Below are positions 25,216 to 34,048 of a stretch of 49,846 nt of DNA, in pieces. The notes beneath the pieces were generated by a model, which searched no databases, was not told the origin of the DNA, and saw only the letters and a program-made list of their open reading frames with translations. Numbering within the stretch: the stretch's first letter is position 1; each line of letters begins with the position of its first letter. The translations under genes and the position numbers were made by a program. This DNA comes from Candidatus Gastranaerophilales bacterium (lineage in GTDB: Bacteria; Cyanobacteriota; Vampirovibrionia; Gastranaerophilales; Gastranaerophilaceae), in the NCBI GenBank assembly GCA_944323265.1, contig CALURX010000011.1, positions 1 to 49,846 of the forward strand. The letters are read 5' to 3'.

Positions 25216-25818
25216 CTAATCGCTGTTGTTACTGTATAAGTACATGTAGTAAAGAAGTGTTTGTCTATCGTTTTCTGTCATACTTGAATAAGTAATTGTA
25301 TACTCATTTTCATATACAGGATCCACATCTGTTACGATTGCTGTAAATGTTATTATACCATAATCCTTAGGTAAAATTAACTCACAGGAAAAATTTTCAT
25401 CCTGAACAAATGGTGTTTCTGAATAAAATTTAATATATTCAGTAGAAATTGCAATTGTTTTTACAACGACTACACTATCTTCTTTTTTTATATTTAAGAC
25501 TTCGATTGCATTAATAACCGGCATATCTTCGCTTGCAGTAAGTCTCATTGCATTGTAATCAAGCTCTACAGAAAAAACATCTTCCATAGGAGATGTGATT
25601 ACTATGGTATTGAAGTCTATTGTGCCGATTTTAGAAAAGACTTTTGCTGTCAAGCGTTTCCCGACTTCCAGAAATTCTATGTATCTCATAAAATACGGCG
25701 GAAGTTCAATTACAATTCTATCTTCCAGTACATTGGAAATAGTGCATGACATTTCTACAAGATTCTCTTCTTTTGGGAAAAATAAACTTATTCTCTGTCC
25801 CGGCTTTAATAAATCCAT
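25216..25818 (-). CDS. YcgR-like protein with a degenerate PilZ domain
   Basis: 200 aa of mostly beta structure. The N-terminus (KPGQRISLFFPKEENLVEMS) resembles the YcgR N-terminal domain, and the layout parallels the PilZ protein at 18688-19287. Where that protein has RxxxR and DxSxxG, this one has YNAMRLTASEDMPV and IAISTEYIKF, so the c-di-GMP-binding arginines and the Asp/Gly are missing. It would be a non-binding PilZ-like protein, perhaps an adaptor. Homology is by layout and is less certain than the gene call. Confidence 0.65.
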   Translation of the reverse strand: MDLLKPGQRISLFFPKEENLVEMSCTISNVLEDRIVIELPPYFMRYIEFLEVGKRLTAKVFSKIGTIDFNTIVITSPMEDVFSVELDYNAMRLTASEDMPVINAIEVLNIKKEDSVVVVKTIAISTEYIKFYSETPFVQDENFSCELILPKDYGIITFTAIVTDVDPVYENEYTITYSSMTENDRQTLLYYMYLYSNNSD

Positions 25819-25860
25819 ATTTAATATTATAGCTTCTGCAGGCTAAAAAAACAATGATTC

Positions 25861-28800
25861 TTAATATGGAAGCTTATCAATAAATTCCGGAACCTTTACA
25901 TCATCCATCGGTACATCTTTTTGCCTTAGGGATTTCTGCGTATAAGATATCCAGTTAAACATAATAACCGAGCTAGGTTTATCAATAACACCATTAATAA
26001 TACTTCTAAACTCTTTTGTATTGCTTGTAGGAAGCTGAGGAAGCTTTTCAAAATCTTCTGGAAGAATATTATATTTAGTATCTTCTCCTGTCAGCATGAC
26101 CATAAGTTTATTCATCGAGAAGTCTCCAAAAGCACCAAGTCCGGAGATTATTTCATCTGACAAACGTCCCAGCACTACAAGTTTTGCATAATCGTTAGCC
26201 GGATTATACTGCCCCTTTATAAATAGCGTCATTAGCGGGCCTTGTGATTGAAGCATTTTTATGTTTGCAATACCGTCTTTGAGGTGAATATCTCCTCTTA
26301 AGTATTTAAACAAACCAGTATCCTTTAGCGTTATTGCCTTGGTTACAACGCTCAGGGATGTCCTTAGCATGCTGTCCGCTATAACGTTCTGTGCGTAAAG
26401 AAGGTGCTCCAGTTTTCCTAATGCACCCATGCGTCCGTTATGTACAATAAACAGAATATCTCCGTTTAGAGTTTCTTTTGTAGACAAGTCTCCGCATAAT
26501 TTTGAATCAAAATCCATTATACCGCTTATGGTTTCATTTCTGGCTGATATTACATCAAATATAGGGGCTGCACTTACACCTCTTGCTTGAATCTGGGAGT
26601 CAAAGTGTTCATCTTTTAAGTTGAAATCAAGACTTCCGGCAAGTTTACCATTAAAGATTTCTGAAGAGATGTTTTTGGCAGAAAGCTTGTTGTCTTTTAA
26701 TGTAAAATCACTGCTTAAAGCAGAGAAATATAATGGTGAGCCGTATATATTAACTAGAGCTTTTTCTGCATAAAATTTACCTTCTTTAATAACAATAGGA
26801 ATCGTCTTTAATAACGGACTATCTTTGTACATAAGAATTGTATCTGTATTGGTATATTTTGATTTAATATTAATATTTTTTACGGTGAGAGCTTTTGATA
26901 TATCAGTAAATAATGTAGAGTTAATACTGAATGCAGAGTCTGCAATTTTAACCTGGGGTGCATTTACTACTGCAATATTCTTATTGAAATCAATTGTCAT
27001 ATTATTAACGGCCATCTGCATAAACTGGTTGACAGCATTTTGTAATGATATCTGTCCGACAACTTCCGGCTGATTTGGCTTGCCGTTTACAAAGATATCG
27101 CCTTTGAGCTGAGCTACAGTGTCAAATAAATTTATGTTGAGCTGCTGCGGTATGAATACTCTAATATTCTTAAATGTTGGGTCTGTTATGTTTTCAATAT
27201 TTCCATTAACGATGATTTTTTTAGAGCCTTTAAGGTTTGCCTTAAAATCATTCTGGAAACGACCATTGAATGTCGATACGGACAGGTCATCTATTTTTAG
27301 AGTATTGTCGGTAATTTTTGACGATAAATTGATTATAGCAGGTTCATCCAGTATAATAGCATTTTCTAAAAGTATTTGTGAATTTAGGTTCTGAACATCT
27401 CTGTTGCCATTGAATACAAGCTTAACCGGATAAACTATTGAATATTTATTTAAACTTTTAATATCTCTTGAATTGATAAATCCGTCGACATTAAAATTAA
27501 ATGTTAAATCTTTAGTATTGTAATTCATCAAATCAGCTTTAGCTGTTAATTTTGAATTAGCCATAAAGATATTGGTGCTTGGCACTTTGATAGTATCTCT
27601 GTCAATATTAATTTTTAGCAAAGGAACTTTTATCAGTTCTGTTTGAGCTGTCTTTATATTGAGATTATTGATGTATGCTGTATTATCCTTGTTTGTATCA
27701 AGTTTAAGTGTAGAAAAACTGATGTTTCCGTTGCTATTTGATGCCTGAAATTTATCTATCTGTAAATTTTCTTTGTGTGAAATATTCTGGAGAGTTCCGG
27801 TTATATTGGCGACAAGTGATGCAATACCGTTCTCGATTCCAAAAGACGATGGGCAGAGGTGTTTTAGTTCAACTTTGTTCATTAATAATTCAATGTCAAT
27901 TGTCTTATCAATCTTACCTTTTGCCATAATCGGAGCATTGTTAACATACCCAACCGCGTCTGTTATATTAATTACGTTATTGGAAAAATCTATGTTTGAA
28001 CTTATTTTATTAATATTTACACCGCTTGCCGCTATTGCAGCATCAGAAACTTTAAGATAACCATTAGATTTTATTTTATTTAAATCCCCTTTTATGCTAA
28101 AATCAGCCTCTAAATTTCCGCTAATGGAGTTTATACCTTTTAAGCCGGAACAGTCAGCAAGGAGTTTTACTTTGTTATATAAATCTTTAAGCTCAATTTT
28201 ATCCGTTTTAACCTTCAAATCTAAGCCTGGTTTTTGTGAGTTATTTATAACCCCATCTATATAAACCTTTTTGTCTCCTGTTGCATAAATATTTGATAAT
28301 ACACCTATTTTATCTCCCAGGAATGTTAAATAAATAAAACTCTTAGGAGTTTTCTTGGCCGGATCAAGCACTGAAATATTATCAATATTTACCAGCCCTG
28401 ATATTTGCGTAGAGCCGTTTATGTTTTTATACAATTTTAAATCTGCAATTATATCAGAAGAAAAATCTAAATCTTCCATCTGTTCGATAAACTCTGCATA
28501 ATCAACAGTTTTTTTGCATTCAGGCATATCTATATTAGGCAGAATTGATAAATCATAGGATATAAATTTTTTGTCATTGATAAGAAATTCACCCATTGCA
28601 GCAAGTTTGAAGTTCTGGTAATTTACAAGTTTAGTTAATTCTACAGAAGGTCCTGCAATTTTATATTTTTTATCAATTTTCTTGTCGTAATATGTTATGC
28701 TATAGTTCTTGAATGTTATATCCGGTACTTCCGAAAAATCTTTACTGCGGAGCTTTGATAGGAATTTTCCAAGGTATTTGTCATTAGAGCCCGCTTTTAC

Positions 28801-29124
28801 AATAAACTTATCGGCATATATTCTTTTTACTATGACATCGTTTTTAAATAGTGTTGACCATGGTATAAAGAATTTGACATTATCTAGTTGAGCAAATTTT
28901 TGACCGTCTTCATACATCATGTGCATTACAGGTGCTTTAACTTTTAGCGACGGTCCAAATCTTAAAATTAACTTTTCTATATGTATATTAATTCCTAAGT
29001 CTTTTGTAACTTGTCCCTCAATTGCAGGAATAAAGCGTGTTGCATCTATAGGCACAAAGCATATTGATATACAAAAAGCTAATATAATAAAAGCTGCAAT
29101 TATATAATTTCGATACTTTCTCAT
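25861..29124 (-). CDS. AsmA/YhdP-like envelope protein
   Basis: 1087 aa. One N-terminal membrane helix (residues 7-27) anchors a long periplasmic part made of beta-rich repeats typical of the AsmA/TamB/YhdP group: many short strands with VKGRIDK/NGNIEN/DGVINN-type turns. Near the C-terminus, from about residue 845, FNGKLAGSLDFNLKDEHFD to KLMVMLTGEDTKYNI fits the AsmA-like C-terminal domain. Such proteins form hydrophobic grooves that carry phospholipids between inner and outer membranes. It follows the ABC ATPase gene by two bases. Confidence 0.85.
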   Translation of the reverse strand: MRKYRNYIIAAFIILAFCISICFVPIDATRFIPAIEGQVTKDLGINIHIEKLILRFGPSLKVKAPVMHMMYEDGQKFAQLDNVKFFIPWSTLFKNDVIVKRIYADKFIVKAGSNDKYLGKFLSKLRSKDFSEVPDITFKNYSITYYDKKIDKKYKIAGPSVELTKLVNYQNFKLAAMGEFLINDKKFISYDLSILPNIDMPECKKTVDYAEFIEQMEDLDFSSDIIADLKLYKNINGSTQISGLVNIDNISVLDPAKKTPKSFIYLTFLGDKIGVLSNIYATGDKKVYIDGVINNSQKPGLDLKVKTDKIELKDLYNKVKLLADCSGLKGINSISGNLEADFSIKGDLNKIKSNGYLKVSDAAIAASGVNINKISSNIDFSNNVINITDAVGYVNNAPIMAKGKIDKTIDIELLMNKVELKHLCPSSFGIENGIASLVANITGTLQNISHKENLQIDKFQASNSNGNISFSTLKLDTNKDNTAYINNLNIKTAQTELIKVPLLKINIDRDTIKVPSTNIFMANSKLTAKADLMNYNTKDLTFNFNVDGFINSRDIKSLNKYSIVYPVKLVFNGNRDVQNLNSQILLENAIILDEPAIINLSSKITDNTLKIDDLSVSTFNGRFQNDFKANLKGSKKIIVNGNIENITDPTFKNIRVFIPQQLNINLFDTVAQLKGDIFVNGKPNQPEVVGQISLQNAVNQFMQMAVNNMTIDFNKNIAVVNAPQVKIADSAFSINSTLFTDISKALTVKNINIKSKYTNTDTILMYKDSPLLKTIPIVIKEGKFYAEKALVNIYGSPLYFSALSSDFTLKDNKLSAKNISSEIFNGKLAGSLDFNLKDEHFDSQIQARGVSAAPIFDVISARNETISGIMDFDSKLCGDLSTKETLNGDILFIVHNGRMGALGKLEHLLYAQNVIADSMLRTSLSVVTKAITLKDTGLFKYLRGDIHLKDGIANIKMLQSQGPLMTLFIKGQYNPANDYAKLVVLGRLSDEIISGLGAFGDFSMNKLMVMLTGEDTKYNILPEDFEKLPQLPTSNTKEFRSIINGVIDKPSSVIMFNWISYTQKSLRQKDVPMDDVKVPEFIDKLPY

Positions 29125-29126
29125 AC

Positions 29127-30161
29127 TTAAATAACTTCTCCGCTGTTTTTATCAAAGAAAAACATATTATCAACAGATATTCTCAATTCAATTTTATCAC
29201 CAATAGGATAATCAAGCGGAAGTTTTGCAGAACATTTATTTCCGTTTAAGTAAAAATATGCAATTCTATCTCCGCCGGTCATCTCTACAATTTCAGGGTT
29301 AACAGCTATTTCAGTATCCCCGCAAATCATTTTTTCGGCTCTTATTCCTGCCGTAACTTCTTTTCTACTCCCTAAATCTCTATTGCAATTAAATCTGACA
29401 CCATTTATTTCAAAATAGTTATTTTCAAGTTTTATGTCAATAAAATTCATTTGTCCGATAAACCCTGCGACAAATTTGTTTTTAGGATTATTATATATTA
29501 CCTCCGGTGTATCAACCTGCTGAATTTTTCCCTTGTCAAGAATGACTATTCTATCTCCCATTGTAAGCGCTTCTGTCTGGTCATGGGTTACATACACAAA
29601 TGTTGTCTGCAGTTTTTGGTGCAGTTTTTTTATTTCAGATCGCATTTGCACCCTCAAGTTAGCATCCAGATTTGATAATGGCTCATCCATCAAGAAAACT
29701 TTAGGGTTTCTTACAATCGCACGCCCGAGAGCTACTCGCTGCCGCTGCCCCCCTGAGAGCTGCTTGGGTTTTCTATCTAAAAGCTCATCAAGGTTAAGAG
29801 ATTTTGCAACATCTCGAACCTTTTTATCGATTTCATCTTTAGGGTATTTACGCATTTTAAGACCGAAGGCGATGTTTTCATATACACTCATGTGCGGATA
29901 CAGAGCATAGCTCTGGAATACGAATGCAATATCTCTGTCTTTAGGATGTATATTATTTACTACACTGTTATCAATAAGGATTTCCCCTGATGTAATATCT
30001 TCAAGCCCTGAAATAAGTCTTAATATAGTTGACTTTCCGCAGCCGGATGAGCCTACCAGAACAATAAATTCTTTATCTTTTATTTCCAAATTTATATTAT
30101 CAATAATATTCTTTTTGCCATCATAGCTTTTTACAAGGTTTTTCAATATTACACTGCTCAT
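29127..30161 (-). CDS. ABC transporter ATPase, MsmX/UgpC/MalK type
   Basis: 344 aa. Walker [10 protein letters not shown] (37-45), Q-loop [22 protein letters not shown], signature [14 protein letters not shown] (about 136-149), Walker B with DEPLSNLDA, switch His in VTHDQTEAL, then a TOBE domain (from about 240) as in sugar-import ATPases of the CUT1 group. No permease or binding protein gene is next to it, as for the shared ATPase MsmX of Bacillus. Its place before an asmA-like gene could alternatively suggest lipid transport, but the TOBE domain favours carbohydrate or glycerol-phosphate uptake. Confidence 0.92.
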   Translation of the reverse strand: MSSVILKNLVKSYDGKKNIIDNINLEIKDKEFIVLVGSSGCGKSTILRLISGLEDITSGEILIDNSVVNNIHPKDRDIAFVFQSYALYPHMSVYENIAFGLKMRKYPKDEIDKKVRDVAKSLNLDELLDRKPKQLSGGQRQRVALGRAIVRNPKVFLMDEPLSNLDANLRVQMRSEIKKLHQKLQTTFVYVTHDQTEALTMGDRIVILDKGKIQQVDTPEVIYNNPKNKFVAGFIGQMNFIDIKLENNYFEINGVRFNCNRDLGSRKEVTAGIRAEKMICGDTEIAVNPEIVEMTGGDRIAYFYLNGNKCSAKLPLDYPIGDKIELRISVDNMFFFDKNSGEVI

Positions 30162-30184
30162 CTAAACCTCTTCATACTCCTAAC

Positions 30185-31273
30185 TTATACAATATTAGAC
30201 GGAATTAGTATATTAAAACTGGTGTTTTTAAGAATTTGTGATTCTACCCAGATAGTTCCGTTTAAAGATTGTACAAGGTTTTTGACGCTTGCAAGAACAA
30301 TAGCTCTTAATACATTTTTTCTGTTTGTAGAATCTACAATTTTGTATGGATCAAACATGCATTCTAAATCGTGTTCTGAAAGCAGAAGCGCATTACTTGA
30401 AAGTGTAATCATAGTATATACGCTTTGAGGCAGATTTTTTGAATTTATAAATTCTTCATCTGGAGTAGATAGTGTGATTGTAATATCTCCCAAATCCACA
30501 GATTTAAGGATTACTTCCAGAATATCCTGCAGAATATTTTTAATAATTTCTTCATCTGATGAAATTGTTTTCTTCAAATTAGCTTCCTGCTGAATATTTA
30601 TTTTGACGTCTTTTCCTTTGTATAGCTGTTCATTAAATCTCACAACCGAGTTAACAAGACCTAAAATGTCAAATGTTTTGTACTCAGGAACTTTGAGGGC
30701 TGATTCGGTTTGAGAAAGCTCAAGGAGCTTGCCGACAAAGTACATTAATTCAGACGAGTTCTTATTGATAATTCTGATATACTTTTCCTGTTGTTCTGTC
30801 ATGTTGCCGCCAAGGCCATCTGCCATGGCTTGTGAGAATCCGACTATTGACTGAATAGGTGATTTTAAGTCATTGGCTAGCTTTAAAAGAAAATTATTTT
30901 TTTCTCTATTGATAACTTCTTGAGCTTCATCCAGTCCTACTTCTGGAGCTGGTTGAGCGGCGTCTCGAAAATCTAAAACATAGCCTTCTTCGATTTCTTT
31001 GACTGTCATATCAAAATAAATCTCTTTGCCGATAAACTTTGTTATTACAGGTTTGTGCATAATAACGGAGTTTGTTATTAAAGTCATTGGATTTTCTATA
31101 AAATCAGAGATATTTGAAGTAAGCAAATGCATTTTTGATGTTTCAAAAATCTCTGCTGCAACATCATTTACCCATTGAATTTTGCCGTCTTTCCCGCATA
31201 GCACAATTGCGTCAGGAAGCGCTTTTTCAACGTCTATAGAATTTGTTCTAAATAAAATTTTCTTTATATCCAT
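30185..31273 (-). CDS. Histidine-kinase-like protein with lost catalytic residues
   Basis: 362 aa: PAS domain (about 15-105, DAIVLCGKDGKIQWVNDVAAEIF), then dimerisation helices and an ATPase-like domain. The H-box reads FLLKLANDLKSPIQ, so the phospho-acceptor His is Asn134. The N-box Asn (ILQDILEVILKS), the D-x-G-x-G of the G1 box (ITLSSNALLLSE) and the G2 glycines (RAIVLASVKNL) are also gone, whereas the F-box (CMFDPYK) and final GTIWVES remain. It should neither bind ATP normally nor autophosphorylate, yet the reading frame is intact. First gene of the minus-strand block. Confidence 0.85.
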   Translation of the reverse strand: MDIKKILFRTNSIDVEKALPDAIVLCGKDGKIQWVNDVAAEIFETSKMHLLTSNISDFIENPMTLITNSVIMHKPVITKFIGKEIYFDMTVKEIEEGYVLDFRDAAQPAPEVGLDEAQEVINREKNNFLLKLANDLKSPIQSIVGFSQAMADGLGGNMTEQQEKYIRIINKNSSELMYFVGKLLELSQTESALKVPEYKTFDILGLVNSVVRFNEQLYKGKDVKINIQQEANLKKTISSDEEIIKNILQDILEVILKSVDLGDITITLSTPDEEFINSKNLPQSVYTMITLSSNALLLSEHDLECMFDPYKIVDSTNRKNVLRAIVLASVKNLVQSLNGTIWVESQILKNTSFNILIPSNIV

Positions 31274-31300
31274 TATTTAATTTCCCTTATTAATGTATGT

Positions 31301-31323
31301 ATTTTATCACAAACTTAATATTC
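31301..31323 (-). promoter_or_regulatory. Degenerate copy of the palindrome block before the pseudokinase operon
   Basis: On the minus strand GAATATTAAGTTTGTGATAA (from 31323 leftwards) resembles the GAATATTAAGTTTTGTAACA found before the small-protein genes, about 30 nt upstream of the gene start. It may include the -35 part of the promoter for the six-gene block. The gap 31274-31403 also holds the dnaJ-like promoter (TATAAT at 31384-31389). Confidence 0.35.
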
Positions 31324-31403
31324 TTATAATTAAAAAAAGATTAACTTTATTAAGAATTGTAATTTTTTGTATTAATATATAAATATAATATAAAGGATAA
31401 ACT

Positions 31404-32438
31404 ATGAAGTACAAAGATTACTATGAAATATTAGGGGTAAAGCGTGATGCAGATACTGCAGCGATAAAATCGGCATACAGGAAGCTTGCAAGAAAATATC
31501 ATCCGGATGTAAATAAAACTAAAGAAGCAGAAGAAAAGTTTAAAGACATAAACGAAGCTTATGAAGTTTTATCAGATAAGGCAAAACGTCAGAGATATGA
31601 CAGCCTTGGCTCAAACTGGCAAGGCGGTGCTGATTATACTCCGCCTCCGGGATTTGAAAATTTCAGCTTTAATTTTAATCAGGGTGGTGCCCAGTCGTTT
31701 GATTTTGGCGGCAGCGGGTTCTCTGATTTCTTTAGCTCTTTGTTTGGAGACATGATGGGAGCCGGAATGGGCGGCGCAAGACAGACACAAGCTAATTTCG
31801 GCGGATTCGATTTTACAGGAGGCGCTAGTTCTGCAAGGCAGAGAAGGACTTCACAGGCTCCAAAGCAAGAAGATTTGGATATAACAAAAAATTTGAATGT
31901 TACGGCAAAAGAGATTTTTGACGGTAAGCCAATTTCCGTTACTTTTAATCAAATGGAAAAATGTACACAATGTCATGGCGGAGGTTACTGTTCAAACTGC
32001 GGCGGAACAGGTATTGTATCCAATTCAAAGACCGTAAAAGTAAAACTCCCTAAGGGGATAACCGAGGGGAAAAAGGTTCGTCTTAAAGGCGAAGGTAAAA
32101 CTGATGCCTACGGTAATAAGGGGGATTTGTACTTTATTGTACATTTCAAAGACAGTGAGTATGACTTTGACGGTGAAAATCTGGTTAAGGAGGTTGATAT
32201 TACCCCTCCGGAAGCTGTTCTGGGCTGCTCTAAAGAAATTGAAACTCTTCATGGAAAAATTAACATTAAAATTCCTGCAGGAGTGTCAAGCGGACAATCT
32301 CTGAGATTGAAACAAATGGGATTACCTAAGACTACCGGATACGGAGATTTGAACGCAAAAATTAAAATAGTCGTTCCTAAAAATATGCCAAAAGAAGTCA
32401 TTGATTTATATAAACAAATTCAAAAGCTAACGAATTAA
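31404..32438 (+). CDS. DnaJ/CbpA-type co-chaperone with reduced zinc finger
   Basis: 344 aa. J domain at 1-70 with HPD at 33-35, which stimulates DnaK ATPase; Gly/Phe-rich linker (about 75-145); then a zinc motif with only two CxxCxGxG-like halves (C187, C190, C196, C199) instead of the four in DnaJ; then the two beta-barrel substrate-binding domains (LPKGITEGKKVRLKGEGK, PPEAVLGCSKEIETLHG, IPAGVSSGQSLRLK). It lies between DnaJ (two zinc sites) and CbpA (none). AAAGGAT lies before the ATG and the terminator overlaps the stop codon. No dnaK or grpE is adjacent. Confidence 0.9.
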   Translation: MKYKDYYEILGVKRDADTAAIKSAYRKLARKYHPDVNKTKEAEEKFKDINEAYEVLSDKAKRQRYDSLGSNWQGGADYTPPPGFENFSFNFNQGGAQSFDFGGSGFSDFFSSLFGDMMGAGMGGARQTQANFGGFDFTGGASSARQRRTSQAPKQEDLDITKNLNVTAKEIFDGKPISVTFNQMEKCTQCHGGGYCSNCGGTGIVSNSKTVKVKLPKGITEGKKVRLKGEGKTDAYGNKGDLYFIVHFKDSEYDFDGENLVKEVDITPPEAVLGCSKEIETLHGKINIKIPAGVSSGQSLRLKQMGLPKTTGYGDLNAKIKIVVPKNMPKEVIDLYKQIQKLTN

Positions 32439-32464
32439 GAGACCAAAAGGTCTCTTTTTTTTTG
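32438..32464 (+). terminator. Intrinsic terminator of the dnaJ-like gene
   Basis: AGAGACC, AAAA loop, GGTCTCT followed by T10. The stem begins at the last base of the stop codon. Confidence 0.93.
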
Positions 32465-32535
32465 CATATCCTCTATTTATTTGATTACAAATTATAAATA
32501 ATCCTATAAACTGTAAATATCAAATGGGGAGAGAT

Positions 32536-33411
32536 ATGTCTAGAACGAATTTAAAAACAAAAAATGCCGTTAGTAAGGCAGACCTTAAAGTTGTTGATAA
32601 TAATGCTGTGAAAACAACCGCCTATAGCGATATAAATCTAAAGAAATGGCGTGATTATGACTATATTAAAACCGATACTTTATGGGAATTCCCTTCTCGT
32701 CTAAAAGAGGGCGGACATTCAAACGAGTATCATGGGAATTACATTCCTCAAATAGCGCAGCAAATTTATGAAAGATTTACTAAAAAACATGATATAGTTC
32801 TGGATTTATTCTTTGGCTCTGGCACGTCCGGTATAGAGGCAATCAATATGGACAGAAGATGTATAGGTGTAGAGCTAAAAGAAGATCTTGCAGAATCTGT
32901 TTCTGAAAAATTTACTCCTAAACAGTTGGTTACGGATGTTAATATAATCTGTGCAGATTCCGCAAGCGAAACTGCACGAGATAAAATTCAAGCCCGCCTT
33001 GATATTATGGGGCGTAAGCAGGCTCAGCTTCTTATGCTTCATCCGCCGTATGATGATATTATAAAATTTTCTGATAAGAAAGAAGATTTGTCTAATTGTG
33101 CTACTACCGAGGAATTTTATGACCTCTTTGAAAAAGTTGCTAAAAATGGGTATGACTTCCTTGAAAAAGGAAGATTTGCCTGCCTGATAATTGGTGATAA
33201 GTATGCAAATTCTCAGCATATTCCGCTTGGTTTTGAGTGCATGGCAAGAATGAATAAATTAGGATTTATAACAAAGGCAATAATCATAAAAGATATGCAG
33301 GGAAATGAACGTGCTAAAGGAAAGACCGCTAATCTTTGGCGTTACAGAGCTCTTGCAGGCGGTTTTTATATTTTTAAGCACGAGTACGTAATGGTTTTCC
33401 AAAAAGTATGA
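32536..33411 (+). CDS. Orphan N4/N6-type DNA methyltransferase
   Basis: 291 aa from ATG 32536, which has GGGGAGAG just before it; the in-frame ATG at 32524 lacks a ribosome binding site and is the alternative. Motif I is VLDLFFGSGTSGIEA (AdoMet binding) and the catalytic motif IV is HPPY in LMLHPPYDD, a variant of the usual D/S/N-PPY. The order (target-side block LWEFPSRLKEGGHSN, then I, then IV) fits the N4/N6 amino-methyltransferase family. No restriction endonuclease is adjacent, so it may be regulatory or solitary. The last four bases overlap the DUF167 gene (ATGA). Confidence 0.85.
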   Translation: MSRTNLKTKNAVSKADLKVVDNNAVKTTAYSDINLKKWRDYDYIKTDTLWEFPSRLKEGGHSNEYHGNYIPQIAQQIYERFTKKHDIVLDLFFGSGTSGIEAINMDRRCIGVELKEDLAESVSEKFTPKQLVTDVNIICADSASETARDKIQARLDIMGRKQAQLLMLHPPYDDIIKFSDKKEDLSNCATTEEFYDLFEKVAKNGYDFLEKGRFACLIIGDKYANSQHIPLGFECMARMNKLGFITKAIIIKDMQGNERAKGKTANLWRYRALAGGFYIFKHEYVMVFQKV

Positions 33412-33695
33412 TAAAAGATACTGAAAATGGGCTTGTTATTCAAATAAGAATAGTTCCGAACTCTTCCAAAAATGAGATTATTTTAGAAGAAGAGTTTGTA
33501 AAGGTTAAGATTACCGCCCAACCTGTAGAAAATAAGGCAAACAAGGCTTTAGTTGAGTTTTTGTCAAAACAATTCAAGGTTCCTAAAACAAGTATTGAAA
33601 TTTTGAAAGGTCATACATCTAAAGATAAAACTCTTTTGTTTTCGATATCGGATGAGAATAAGAAATCTTTTATAATTTCTCAATTGACAAAATAG
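33408..33695 (+). CDS. DUF167 (YggU-like) protein
   Basis: 95 aa. The pattern IRIVPNSSKNEI, VKVKITAQPVENKANKALVEFLSKQFKV and IEILKGHTSKDKTL is the DUF167/YggU fold. Biochemical role unknown. It overlaps the methyltransferase gene by 4 bases, so translation is coupled. A near-consensus promoter for the next gene lies inside its 3' end. Confidence 0.92.
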   Translation: MIKDTENGLVIQIRIVPNSSKNEIILEEEFVKVKITAQPVENKANKALVEFLSKQFKVPKTSIEILKGHTSKDKTLLFSISDENKKSFIISQLTK

Positions 33696-33712
33696 TGTAA
33701 AACCTATACTAT
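33684..33712 (+). promoter_or_regulatory. Promoter for the 101-aa gene
   Basis: TTGACA (33684-33689), 17 nt, TACTAT (33707-33712). The -10 lies within the short palindrome CTATACTATAG (33704-33714). The -35 is inside the DUF167 coding sequence. Confidence 0.65.
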
Positions 33713-33740
33713 AGTAAATATAGAGTATAGAGAGGTAAGA

Positions 33741-34046
33741 ATGTACAAACGCTGGTATGATGTTGACCCTACAGTAAGCTTGGCAGTAAGTTTGATGAGA
33801 AATGCAAATATCATGACACAATACAAGTGTGCAGATATTATTGTTAAAAAATCAAAAGATAATGGTATTGATTTATCAGAAAATATTCTCACAGATGCCT
33901 TTACTTATGTATTAAGACGCTGGTACGATACTGATCAAAAAATAGCAGAATCGTTTGAATACCTAAAAACTTTACCACTTGATTTACAAAAAGAGGCTGC
34001 TCTTGATATAATTAATTTCTTGCAGGAAGAAGAAACGCATAAATAG
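33741..34046 (+). CDS. Small helical protein of unknown function
   Basis: 101 aa, mainly helical and soluble. RWYD occurs twice (residues 4-7 and about 56-59), each followed by a similar pattern (RWYDVDPTVSLAVSLM and RWYDTDQKIAESFEYL), suggesting an internal duplication of a roughly 50-residue unit. AGAGAGGT gives a good ribosome binding site. The Na+/H+ antiporter gene starts two bases after the stop, so the two are probably co-expressed. Family not recognised. Confidence 0.8.
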   Translation: MYKRWYDVDPTVSLAVSLMRNANIMTQYKCADIIVKKSKDNGIDLSENILTDAFTYVLRRWYDTDQKIAESFEYLKTLPLDLQKEAALDIINFLQEEETHK

Positions 34047-34048
34047 TT

